A stretch of 23,760 nt of DNA from Clostridia bacterium (lineage in GTDB: Bacteria > Bacillota_A > Clostridia > Oscillospirales > CAG-272): positions 1 to 23,760 of the forward strand of contig JAFTKI010000061.1 in NCBI GenBank assembly GCA_017453335.1, in the 5' to 3' direction. Shown in pieces: positions 1 through 6,725 of the stretch. Position numbers and translations under genes: made by a program. The number at the start of each line of letters is the position of its first letter. Positions within the stretch are counted from its first letter, which is position 1. A model generated the notes under the pieces. The model ran no database searches, was not told where the DNA came from, and saw nothing but the letters and a program-made list of their open reading frames with translations.

Positions 1-309
1 TGACATGAACAAACCCAAATTATTTACTTCTTGGACCGTCGAGGACGCCGGTCCCTACAAGTTTGTACATAATCGAAAATTGTTGCGCGTATCCATGCGT
101 TTCTACGTTTGGTGAGAAAAAGGGGCAGGGGCCCCGTTTCTTGCGGGAGCTATTCTGCCGTACGCGTATAAAAGAAAAAACGCTGTTATACAAACGAACA
201 GCGCACTATATAAAAGACAATTTAAAACTTTTGCTTTAAAAGTTTTGGGGGTGTGGGGACTTTTTCAAAAGTCCCCACGAAAACCTCCCCCGCAAACTTC
301 GTCCAATTC
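1..309. repeat. Dispersed intergenic repeat, copy A (left end cut by the window)
   Basis: This stretch has no credible gene. It shares long blocks with 17147-17430. The 33-59 block matches the right arm of an inverted repeat at 17173-17203. A 44-nt core (111-154) is identical to 17256-17299. A hairpin at 253-278 corresponds to 17396-17421. Both copies sit directly after the stop codon of a minus-strand gene and have the same orientation relative to it. The core contains a short GGGGC/GCCCC stem. I see no coding capacity, so this is a noncoding dispersed element or 3'-UTR module. Its left arm would lie outside the window. Confidence 0.8.
253..278 (-). terminator. Hairpin in repeat copy A, 3' of the GH109-like gene
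   Basis: GTGGGGAC (253-260) pairs with GTCCCCAC (271-278), and the inner T/A runs can extend the stem. It lies 32 nt past the GH109-like stop. There is no clean U-tract after the stem on the minus strand, so it may be a 3'-end stabiliser or a weak terminator rather than a classical intrinsic terminator. The matching hairpin in copy B has paired base changes, which supports a real RNA structure. Confidence 0.5.
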
Positions 310-1539
310 TCAAATACTCAAATCAACCACGTCAAGGGGTTGGCGGCGAGTCCACATACCGCCTGTGAAGTCGGGGATTGCCTGGGGCATACCGCCGGCT
401 GCGACAGACGCTTCGGAGAGTGCGGTTACAACCATCCAGGAAGCAGCATCGTACACGTCGATGGGCATGGGCTTACCTGCCTTCAAAAGATCCACGAATG
501 CGCGGAACATCACGCCGTCCATACCGCCGTGTCCAACCTTCTTTTGCTCGTCGGTCAGATCCTTCCAGATCGAGGGCAGGTATTTTTCCTCATACTCGGC
601 AGCGTTGTTAAAGCTTGCTTTGTAGTATTCTACGGGTTGGTAGGTCTCCATACCGCCCTCCAAAAATACCATATTGGTGTTCATTTCATAGCAACCGCGC
701 GTACCGTGCAGGTTGAATTCACGCGAATAATGGCGGGGCAGGGTGGTATCCAAGCGCATGGAGATGGTGGAGCCATCGGCGCAGGTGATAATGGTGTTCA
801 CGATATCGCCCTGACGGAATTGCTTGCCTTCCAAGTGCGGGAATTTGCCGGGGTTGCGGGAGATGTAGTCCTGCACGCCAACCGCGCGCGATGCCACCGA
901 CACCAGCGACACCATCTGGTTGCCGCGGTTGATGTTCAGCACCTTTGCGATGGGACCCAGCTCGTGCGTGGGGTAGTTTTCGCAGTTGCGGTTGAGATAG
1001 TTGCGCAGGCGGTAGTGACGGCGAGCCACGCCGTTTGCAATACCGGGCGCGAGATAATGACCGTATGCGCCGTGTGCGTGAACGATATCGCCAAGAACGC
1101 CGTTACGAACCAGCGAGGTTGCCAGAAGCTCCTGCTTGCCGTAGCAGCAGTTTTCCATAAACATCAAGGGAGTTTTGGTCTCCTCATAAGTGCGAACCAT
1201 ATCCCACATACGCTCCACGCAGTAGGCACCGCCCACCTCAAGAGCCACGGGAATACCCAGCTTCATAGCATCAATTGCCACCTCAACGTGCGTCTCCCAA
1301 GAGGTTGCCACGAATACGGCATCCATGCCGCCGTGCTGCAGGCAGGTATAATGATCGGTGAAGATCTCGGGGCGCTTGCCCGTCTTTTCGCTCACGATAT
1401 CCGCCATTGCGATTCCGCGGTCCTCGTAATTATCGCAAACCGAAACGATTTCAACGTCATTCATATTCAAGAGGATCTTCTTCAGAACGCTGGATCCGCG
1501 CTCACCAAGACCGATTACGCCAAGTCTTACTGTAGTCAT
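310..1539 (-). CDS. GH109-like NAD-dependent glycosidase / Gfo-Idh-MocA family protein
   Basis: This 409-residue protein begins with a Rossmann nucleotide-binding loop (GVIGLGERG, residues 7-15). In place of the EKP of ordinary Gfo/Idh dehydrogenases it has EVGG (101-104). It also carries MENCCYG (128-134) and YPTHELGP (189-196) followed by NINRG (202-206). These features fit the GH109 group, which uses bound NAD+ and transient oxidation to cleave alpha-N-acetylgalactosaminides; H192 would be the key histidine. There is no signal peptide or Tat motif, so it should act in the cytoplasm on an imported oligosaccharide, or be a related non-glycosidase enzyme. The start is supported by AAAGGAGA just upstream and a promoter at 1580-1608. 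It could feed the amino-sugar operon at 9814-15665, but that link is inference. The fold is certain; the substrate is not. Confidence 0.8.
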   Translation of the reverse strand: MTTVRLGVIGLGERGSSVLKKILLNMNDVEIVSVCDNYEDRGIAMADIVSEKTGKRPEIFTDHYTCLQHGGMDAVFVATSWETHVEVAIDAMKLGIPVALEVGGAYCVERMWDMVRTYEETKTPLMFMENCCYGKQELLATSLVRNGVLGDIVHAHGAYGHYLAPGIANGVARRHYRLRNYLNRNCENYPTHELGPIAKVLNINRGNQMVSLVSVASRAVGVQDYISRNPGKFPHLEGKQFRQGDIVNTIITCADGSTISMRLDTTLPRHYSREFNLHGTRGCYEMNTNMVFLEGGMETYQPVEYYKASFNNAAEYEEKYLPSIWKDLTDEQKKVGHGGMDGVMFRAFVDLLKAGKPMPIDVYDAASWMVVTALSEASVAAGGMPQAIPDFTGGMWTRRQPLDVVDLSI

Positions 1540-1579
1540 AGCCTATCTCCTTTATGAAAAAATAGTATCTTTCGGGTTC

Positions 1580-1608
1580 ATTTTAGCATACAGTCCCGAA
1601 TTTTGCAA
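1580..1608 (-). promoter_or_regulatory. Sigma-A-type promoter of the GH109-like gene
   Basis: On the minus strand TTGCAA (1603-1608) and TAAAAT (1580-1585) are 17 bp apart, about 40 nt before the start codon. The gene therefore probably has its own transcript and is not read with the upstream NERD operon. Confidence 0.6.
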
Positions 1609-1650
1609 GGTTTTTTGAAATTAAATTTTAAAAAGTAGCTTTTTTATATC

Positions 1651-1681
1651 AAAAAAAGCGAAAAGATGAAACTTTTTTTCG
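1651..1681 (-). terminator. Weak intrinsic terminator after the 1684-2595 gene
   Basis: On the minus strand CGAAAA (1676-1681) can pair with TTTTCG (1659-1664), followed by a run of seven U. The stem is short and AT-rich, so the call is tentative. Its position just past the stop codon is right. Confidence 0.35.
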
Positions 1682-1683
1682 TT

Positions 1684-2595
1684 TTAAGAGGCATAGTGGA
1701 AAACGATACGAAGACCGATGAGAGCTGCGGATGCGGAGTGAAGTGCCGATTTTTCGGGTTCCTTTTGAAAGCTTGCTTCCAGGATCCAGCCGTACGGCTG
1801 TCGATGAAGCGTGATACCGCGAAAGGCGGGAAGCGATAGAAAAGGATAGTCGCCCTCGGTTTTTGTCACGCCTTGCGGCTCATACAGTGAAACGCTGAGT
1901 GCAATACTTGAAATGCTGTCTTCCCCTTCGGTGCAGGCGCGCAGGGCTTCGGCTCGGATCGAAAGATACAGACACAGCAAAAACGAAGTCAGACGAAGCT
2001 TTTCGGGATGTGGCAGCGGAATATCCTCCACGGGAAGGGAGCGAAATTCGGACGGGCATCCCGCAAAGGTTGCGGTCAGCGCGGCCCGTGTCCAAAGCCC
2101 GATTCGGTGGGAGGGAGAGAGAATACGATCCAAATAATAAAATACGTCTTGCAGATATTCACACACGGCGGCGTCGCTCCCTTGCGGTGACGGTGCGGTG
2201 TTTTCCAAGGTGGGAGAGCAAATAAAATCGGTTCTTTGCAGCAAAAGCAGTCCGCGCCGCACCGCCGTGGCTTCAAAGCGCGGACAAAGGATCAGCAACA
2301 AGCCCGAAGCACTCAAAAGATCTCCGAACACAAGAAGTGCCGCTCCTTTTGCTTGCAACAAAACGAGCGAGGCACTTCCAAGAGAGCTGTTCAAAAATTC
2401 CGTTTCTTCTCTTGGCAGCCGCTCCATTAGCTCAAAGCGTTCTCCCTCGCGGATGCCTTTGCCCCGACCTGCCACCACAAGGTAGTTGCGTGCAGGATCG
2501 ACCAGAACCAGATCCTCTCGGCAAAGGCGCATGTGATCGCGGTTCTTTTGCTCCAGGAAGAAGGATTCGGGAATATAACTTCTGATATCGGACAT
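1684..2595 (-). CDS. Hypothetical protein, coupled to NERD protein
   Basis: I do not recognise this 303-residue protein. It has no signal peptide or clear membrane helix. There are leucine-rich stretches around residues 75-120 and 185-200 and several scattered cysteines, with no metal-site pattern I can name. The start is firm: AAGGAG (2601-2606) overlaps the stop codon of the upstream NERD gene and lies just before the ATG, so translation is probably coupled. It is the second gene of a two-gene operon and so may act with the NERD protein, but no function can be assigned from sequence alone. Confidence 0.75.
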   Translation of the reverse strand: MSDIRSYIPESFFLEQKNRDHMRLCREDLVLVDPARNYLVVAGRGKGIREGERFELMERLPREETEFLNSSLGSASLVLLQAKGAALLVFGDLLSASGLLLILCPRFEATAVRRGLLLLQRTDFICSPTLENTAPSPQGSDAAVCEYLQDVFYYLDRILSPSHRIGLWTRAALTATFAGCPSEFRSLPVEDIPLPHPEKLRLTSFLLCLYLSIRAEALRACTEGEDSISSIALSVSLYEPQGVTKTEGDYPFLSLPAFRGITLHRQPYGWILEASFQKEPEKSALHSASAALIGLRIVFHYAS

Positions 2596-2604
2596 AACAG
2601 CTCC

Positions 2605-3426
2605 TTAAAAAACGATATAGCGCAGGCTGCCCAGGGAAAAGCTTTGCCAGGAGCCGTCCAGACAATGCAAGGTCAGCTCGGTTGGGGGTGCGTAGAAGAC
2701 ACCGCTTCTGCCGTCGTCAAAGGTGACGTACAGCTTGTTGCCGCGCCGTGTGGCAGGCTCTACCGTGATATAACGCAGACGCGTTGTGTCGAGTCTTACC
2801 CACGCACCGTCTTCGGCTTCGCATTCCAGATAGACATCGGCAAGGATCCCCTTGCAAAATTCGCTTTGCTTGTCGTAAAGCCGCGTGCATCGCAGAATGC
2901 GCGAGGGATCGAGCGCCTCAAAATTGCCCTTTTTCTCGGCGGCACGCTTGCAAATAAACGAAACCGCTTTGGCAAGCGGCAACAGTGCGATCCCGTCCAT
3001 TTCCTCGGGAAGATTCAGTCGGCATTTTGCATCGGCAAACACCACCATTCCCCAAACGGGACGGGAAAGACCGTAAAACTTTTTCATACAATGAATAAAC
3101 TGATTGGTGGTGCCAACGGGACTTTTCAGCTCCTTGTGGATGCCGTTCTCCTTGTTTTGGTAGAACACACCATCGCGGCAACCGATCTCACCCTTCCAGT
3201 GCTTGACCTCAATCACAAAGGGGACACCGCGGTGCAGTACAAGAAAGTCCTTTTCCAAATACAGTTTTTTATGAGGTACCGACGGATTGCGGACAACGCA
3301 CTCAAAGTGGTCGCACAAAAGGCGGTAGACCGCCTCTTCGCCGTTGACACCAAAGCACTCGATCTCCTCCAAGGGCGGCAAGCCGTTTGGGGCGGCGTTG
3401 GATTTTTTCTTGAAAAACAGTCCCAT
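2605..3426 (-). CDS. NERD-domain (nuclease-related) protein
   Basis: The protein has 273 residues. Residues 24-130 carry a NERD pattern: GEEAVYRLL (29-37), an acidic position at D60 in EKDFLVLHRG, and IEVKHWKGEI (72-81), where E73 and K75 fit the E-x-K of the PD-(D/E)xK nuclease fold. The C-terminal half (about 180-273) is beta-rich and unassigned. NERD proteins are usually predicted DNA-processing enzymes with few tested roles. An AAAGGAGG-like site stands just before the ATG. The gene opens a short operon with 1684-2595. Family membership is fairly secure; the biological role, whether housekeeping DNA processing or defence, is open. Confidence 0.75.
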   Translation of the reverse strand: MGLFFKKKSNAAPNGLPPLEEIECFGVNGEEAVYRLLCDHFECVVRNPSVPHKKLYLEKDFLVLHRGVPFVIEVKHWKGEIGCRDGVFYQNKENGIHKELKSPVGTTNQFIHCMKKFYGLSRPVWGMVVFADAKCRLNLPEEMDGIALLPLAKAVSFICKRAAEKKGNFEALDPSRILRCTRLYDKQSEFCKGILADVYLECEAEDGAWVRLDTTRLRYITVEPATRRGNKLYVTFDDGRSGVFYAPPTELTLHCLDGSWQSFSLGSLRYIVF

Positions 3427-3580
3427 GGGATCCTCCTTTCGGTTGGTGTAGTTTGAATTGGCGATACCTGTTTATCATAACACAAAAAGAGGAAAAAAGG
3501 AATCCCTTTTTCAAAAAAGCGCAAAAAAAGACCTATTCAAGAGCGAAAAAGAAAAAAACAAAAAAATTTTGAAAAAGGTA

Positions 3581-3609
3581 TTGCAAAATTAAAAAAGATG
3601 TGGTATAAT
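3581..3609 (+). promoter_or_regulatory. Promoter of the tRNA-Trp gene
   Basis: TTGCAA (3581-3586) and TATAAT (3604-3609) are 17 bp apart. TGTGG before the -10 box adds an extended -10 look. A 13-nt block ahead of the -35 box (3567-3579) and a 15-nt block around the -10 box (3598-3612) are identical to those of the second promoter at the window end (23661-23689). This suggests a common stable-RNA promoter type. Confidence 0.85.
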
Positions 3610-3636
3610 AACCGATGCTGTGACAAGATCACACAC

Positions 3637-3712
3637 AGGGGTATAGCTCAGCTGGTAGAGTACCGGTCTCCAAAACCGTGGGTCGCGGGTTCGAATCCTC
3701 CTGCCCCTGCCA
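3637..3712 (+). tRNA. tRNA-Trp (anticodon CCA)
   Basis: This is a complete 76-nt cloverleaf with encoded CCA. The acceptor stem pairs AGGGGTA with TGCCCCT. The D arm is AGCTCAGCTGGTAGAG. The anticodon loop is CTCCAAA, with anticodon CCA at 3670-3672. The T arm has GGTTCGAATCC. It has its own promoter and terminator, so it is transcribed as a single gene. Confidence 0.97.
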
Positions 3713-3751
3713 ACAGAAAAGCCGTCCGCTTTTGCGGACGGCTTTTCTGTT
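3712..3751 (+). terminator. Intrinsic terminator of tRNA-Trp
   Basis: GCCGTCCGC and GCGGACGGC form a strong stem over a TTTT loop, with an A-rich left flank and a TTTTCTGTT tail that also pair, giving 18 perfect base pairs (3712-3729 with 3734-3751). The pairing continues outward for 14 more bases into the 3' end of the tRNA gene itself (3698-3711 with 3752-3765). Confidence 0.85.
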
Positions 3752-3900
3752 GGCAGGGGCAGGAGACACGACGAAGTCGTGTGCGAGCGAAGCGAGCCGC
3801 GGCGAGCTTTGCGGTTTTGCTTGCAAAACGGCGGTGTCAAACCGCCGAGCAAACTCGCTACGAGCAAGCCAAAGGCTTGCGAAGTTGGTTCAGAATCCTC
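3752..3900. repeat. Mosaic of short hairpins after tRNA-Trp
   Basis: This stretch begins with an inverted copy of the tRNA 3' end (3752-3765). It continues with ACACGAC/GTCGTGT (3766-3782, GAA loop), repeated GCGAG words (3784-3807), CGGCGG/CCGCCG (about 3829-3847) and GCAAGCC/GGCTTGC (3864-3880, AAA loop). It ends with GGTTCAGAATCCTCC (about 3888-3900), which resembles the tRNA T arm. It looks like repeat-derived noncoding DNA. Open frames across it on both strands are not genes. Confidence 0.6.
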
Positions 3901-3930
3901 CGCAAAATTTTGCCCCGTGCTGGAATACAG

Positions 3931-3959
3931 TTGATTTGTTTTTGAAAATGTGATATAAT
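3931..3959 (+). promoter_or_regulatory. Promoter of the 3987 gene
   Basis: TTGATT (3931-3936) and TATAAT (3954-3959) are spaced 17 bp and lie 27 nt before the ATG. Confidence 0.6.
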
Positions 3960-3986
3960 TGTTTTAAGAAAGGCGGGAAAACCAAG

Positions 3987-4459
3987 ATGAAATTTTCTCA
4001 TTGTGACCATAATGAAAAATATCTAACACTACACGACTGTGTTGCAACGCGAGCATATTTTGAAAACGGCAAGTTAGGATTTGAATTCAATGACGGATTT
4101 TGGGTTTCGCCAGACCGCCCCGAAAGCAACCTAACGGAACTTGTAAGAACAGATTTTTCCAAGGTAGAGTATACCTTAGAGGATGGTGAAGATTACGATG
4201 TTACGATTTATGTTTTCAAGAAATCATTTTTCAAAAGGGTGATCAGAAACGAATGGACGGTTCAAGAGTTGATCAATAAATAAATGCCGGAAAATGCAAA
4301 TTAGAATTTTTGTATCAATACATTGACTTCAATTCAAGAATTATCGAGTGCGGGCTTAAGTTTGACAAAAAGCCCTATCGCCAAGAGTGTATAATGAAGA
4401 TATCCGCTCCTGAAGTCAGTTACTATTGGAACAATTTGCGTGAAGATAGACCTTGGTAA
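3987..4459 (+). pseudogene. Orphan hypothetical gene split by a frameshift near 4280
   Basis: The first part is a 98-residue frame (3987-4283) opening MKFSHCDHNEKYLTLHDC and ending ELINK-stop, with a GGCGGG-containing leader upstream. The reading then continues in another frame from about 4280 to a TAA at 4457-4459, giving INAGKCKLEFLYQYIDF and later SAPEVSYYWNNLREDRPW. Restoring one base in the AATAAATAAATG tract joins the two into one protein of about 157 residues with no stop. That points to a one-base loss at an A-rich slip site, or to an assembly error. I cannot assign a function. The composition is AT-richer than the operon at 9814 onward. If the shift is real, the product is a truncated 98-residue protein. 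Confidence 0.65.
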
Positions 4460-4464
4460 AGTTT

Positions 4465-4488
4465 ATTACATAGCCTCATTTGCAAGCA
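4465..4488 (+). repeat. Short direct repeat, copy 1
   Basis: This 24-nt block (ATTACATAGC...TTTGCAAGCA) matches 5167-5190 with two mismatches. Both copies start at or within a few bases of a stop codon, and together they flank the 4613-5167 gene. Confidence 0.7.
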
Positions 4489-4612
4489 GGGTATTGCGCT
4501 CCGCTCAAACAGATTTTCTCCGAGCCGATTTCAAAATTCGGCGACCTTGCAAATACTGTTGAATTGTTTGTAGATTTGTGCTATAAAGAAGTAAAGAAAG
4601 GCGGGGATATGT

Positions 4613-5167
4613 ATGTGGCAATTTATTTCAAACGTTATTGTCTTTTTGGTTATATATTTACTTAGCACATTTGTTGCTAATTTTATGCAGATTTTTAATC
4701 CGAATCCCAAATTGATTTATATAAAATCTCAAAGCATATACAATTTTATTGTATTCCCCGGCAATATCATCTACCGTCCCATTAAAAAGAAGAAAACATG
4801 CAAAAAAGACACTCGTTTAATGTTGTCTGAATTGATTTTTTGCTTGTTAAATCAAGCAACACTTGTAGGAGCTATCGTCTTACAGCTGATCCCTCCCATA
4901 CCTTGCGATGTTATTGAGGTTACATTTGGTGCGCGCCATAGAGGATTAGATTTTATTGTAGACACATACAATCAAAAAATTCCTTTGTGTCTTATCTTTT
5001 CTCTTTTGTGTACAGAAGTTTTATTTTTGTTCGGCGCTCCGTTGTTCCGTTCTTTTCGAGACAAACCGATGCGCAAAAAGTTGGGAGTCGGCGCTATTAT
5101 TGGAATAATAGCTATTTGTACCCTTTGTTTGATACTGTTGAGCCATTTTATATATCTTCTCTTTTGA
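4613..5167 (+). CDS. Small multi-pass membrane protein, unknown function
   Basis: The protein has 184 residues and three or four likely membrane segments: near 5-28, about 73-95, 122-143 and 157-182. A basic loop lies around residues 58-67 (KKKKTCKKDTR). I recognise no family. The GGCGGGG leader before the ATG resembles the leader of the upstream broken gene (shared AAGAAAGGCGGG), so the two leaders may derive from one another. The gene is AT-rich and bracketed by 24-nt direct repeats, which fits an acquired or cassette-like insertion. An overlapping frame from 4480 encodes protein-like residues but ends inside this gene and is not annotated. Confidence 0.65.
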   Translation: MWQFISNVIVFLVIYLLSTFVANFMQIFNPNPKLIYIKSQSIYNFIVFPGNIIYRPIKKKKTCKKDTRLMLSELIFCLLNQATLVGAIVLQLIPPIPCDVIEVTFGARHRGLDFIVDTYNQKIPLCLIFSLLCTEVLFLFGAPLFRSFRDKPMRKKLGVGAIIGIIAICTLCLILLSHFIYLLF

Positions 5168-5190
5168 TTACATAGCTTCGTTTGCAAGCA
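5167..5190 (+). repeat. Short direct repeat, copy 2
   Basis: Second copy of the block at 4465-4488. It begins on the last base of the TGA of the membrane-protein gene. Confidence 0.7.
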
Positions 5191-5205
5191 TGACGCAAAC
5201 GCCAC

Positions 5206-5235
5206 TTGCATCCTTCGTCAGGATTGTGCTATACT
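5206..5235 (+). promoter_or_regulatory. Promoter of the fliB-like gene
   Basis: TTGCAT (5206-5211) and TATACT (5230-5235) are spaced 18 bp, about 38 nt before the start codon. Confidence 0.5.
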
Positions 5236-5272
5236 GAATTCAAATATTTTATAACATACCAAAGGAAGATCC

Positions 5273-6172
5273 ATGAAACTTTACGCTCCAACATACTACA
5301 AAAATTTCAAATGTATTGCCGATCAATGTGAGCACTCTTGTTGCATTGGCTGGGAAATTGACATTGACGAGGACTCTGTTAAAACATACAAAACGCTGAA
5401 AAGCGGCTATGGGGCGGTCGTGGCGGACAGCATTTCCATGGAAGACACGCCGCACTTCAAGCTTGCCGAGCATGACAGATGCCCGCATCTTGACGGTCGG
5501 GGGCTGTGCAAGATCATACTCAATCTGGGCGAGGACTATCTTTGCGATATTTGCCGCGAGCATCCCAGATTCTATAATTTCACAAGCGTTGCCGAGGTGG
5601 GATTGGGATTGTCCTGTCCCGAGGCGGCAAGGCTGATCCTCGGCTCCGCAGATTTTGCGGAAATGGAAGAGGTTGGAGCGGTTGATGCCGAGGCGGATGA
5701 GGTAGAGTTTGATGGGCGCGCGAAGAGAAGCGAGCTGTACGCGATTTTACAGGACACGGCACATGGATATGCGAGCGCACTCGACCAAATTTACCGTCTG
5801 TACTCCATCGATGCGGGTGAGGACCGCGAGTGGTTGGAAAGATTGGACTCCTTGGAATATCTGAATGTCGATCACAAGTCGTTATTTCTGCAGTATTCGT
5901 CCAATTGCCGTCCCACGGGAGCCCAAAAGGACGACTATTTGAAACGGTTTTTGGCATATCTGATCTACCGCCACTGCACCGAAGCCTTTGACGCGGAGGA
6001 TTTTGGTGTCCGATTGGCTTTTTGCCTGTTTTGCGAGCGGCTTTTCGCCTCTTTGATATGCTCCCAAGGCGCCCAATCCCTGCAAGAAATTGCAGCCTTG
6101 GCAAGTATTCTTTCGGAAGAAATCGAATATTCCGATGAGAATACCGAGACACTGATGTACTTGTTTGAGTGA
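5273..6172 (+). CDS. fliB: FliB-like lysine-N-methylase (YkgJ-type cysteine cluster protein)
   Basis: The protein has 299 residues. The N-terminal half has the FliB cysteine pattern: C14, C19, C23-C24 in FKCIADQCEHSCCIGW, then DRCPHL, GLCKIILNLGEDYLCDICREHPRF and GLSCPEAARLIL. FliB methylates surface lysines of flagellin, and the cysteines are thought to hold an iron-sulfur cluster. The C-terminal half is helical and variable, ending in IEYSDENTETLMYLFE. Family members I know of are usually longer (roughly 350-400 residues), so the middle may be shortened. AAGGAAG precedes the ATG. No flagellin or motility gene is present here, so this may be an orphan methylase acting on another protein. The family call is strong; the target is unknown. 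Confidence 0.8.
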   Translation: MKLYAPTYYKNFKCIADQCEHSCCIGWEIDIDEDSVKTYKTLKSGYGAVVADSISMEDTPHFKLAEHDRCPHLDGRGLCKIILNLGEDYLCDICREHPRFYNFTSVAEVGLGLSCPEAARLILGSADFAEMEEVGAVDAEADEVEFDGRAKRSELYAILQDTAHGYASALDQIYRLYSIDAGEDREWLERLDSLEYLNVDHKSLFLQYSSNCRPTGAQKDDYLKRFLAYLIYRHCTEAFDAEDFGVRLAFCLFCERLFASLICSQGAQSLQEIAALASILSEEIEYSDENTETLMYLFE

Positions 6173-6225
6173 ATTGCCCGAGTCAAAAACAAAAGCGATC
6201 GACCAAAGCTTGAAGGAGACGGTAC

Positions 6226-6594
6226 ATGACAAAAAATGAATTTTACGAAAAGTGGTTAGAACATTTTTCAATCGGAATTTCAAAACAAGACCTGAAAAAG
6301 TATGTGGTTTCAACGGGAAATTATTTGTGGCATGTCTTTTCTTGGGAATTGCTGGAGGAGAAGAAATTTTTGGTTGGCGATCAAGCCGGGGCAGCGTATG
6401 ATAAAGCAGATAAAAGAGGCGCGATTTATATTGAATGGTTTCAGGATGAGAAGACGCACGATATTACGTGGGACTTGAATACTGCCGATGCCCTTGATAA
6501 CATGGTGGAGGTTTACGTAGTTGCCCGTGATTTCTCGTGGACATACATCAAAACACACGAGGGTATGTGCGGACCTTATTTTATGAAGATTTAA
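6226..6594 (+). CDS. Hypothetical protein, DUF4275-like
   Basis: This is a 122-residue soluble protein. The central LWHVFSWELLEEKKFLVGDQ followed by acidic residues and IYIEWFQDE resembles the DUF4275 family as I remember it, whose members are small proteins of unknown role. GAAGGAGAC precedes the ATG. It lies 53 nt after the fliB-like gene and may be cotranscribed with it. There is no signal peptide, membrane helix or catalytic motif that I can name. Confidence 0.65.
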   Translation: MTKNEFYEKWLEHFSIGISKQDLKKYVVSTGNYLWHVFSWELLEEKKFLVGDQAGAAYDKADKRGAIYIEWFQDEKTHDITWDLNTADALDNMVEVYVVARDFSWTYIKTHEGMCGPYFMKI

Positions 6595-6725
6595 ACCGCG
6601 TGTCCTGTGCGCGGATGTCCGCGCGCTCGGTACGTATTTTTCCAACATCACGGCAAACTGCAGTAATAAAAAGGCGGCGCAGATCTGAGATCTCGGTTTA
6701 AAACAAACGAAAAGGAGGGCTTTGT

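Noticed and set aside
253..1557. 434-codon plus-strand frame opposite the GH109-like gene
   Set aside because: The sense gene has a promoter, a ribosome site and family motifs; the plus-strand translation has none.
3784..3807. Possible CRISPR-like repeats (GCGAG words)
   Set aside because: The words are only 5-7 nt long with no regular spacers and no cas genes.
3589..3945. Open frames on both strands over tRNA-Trp (about 92 and 115 codons)
   Set aside because: They are translations of the tRNA and its hairpins, a well-known source of spurious proteins.
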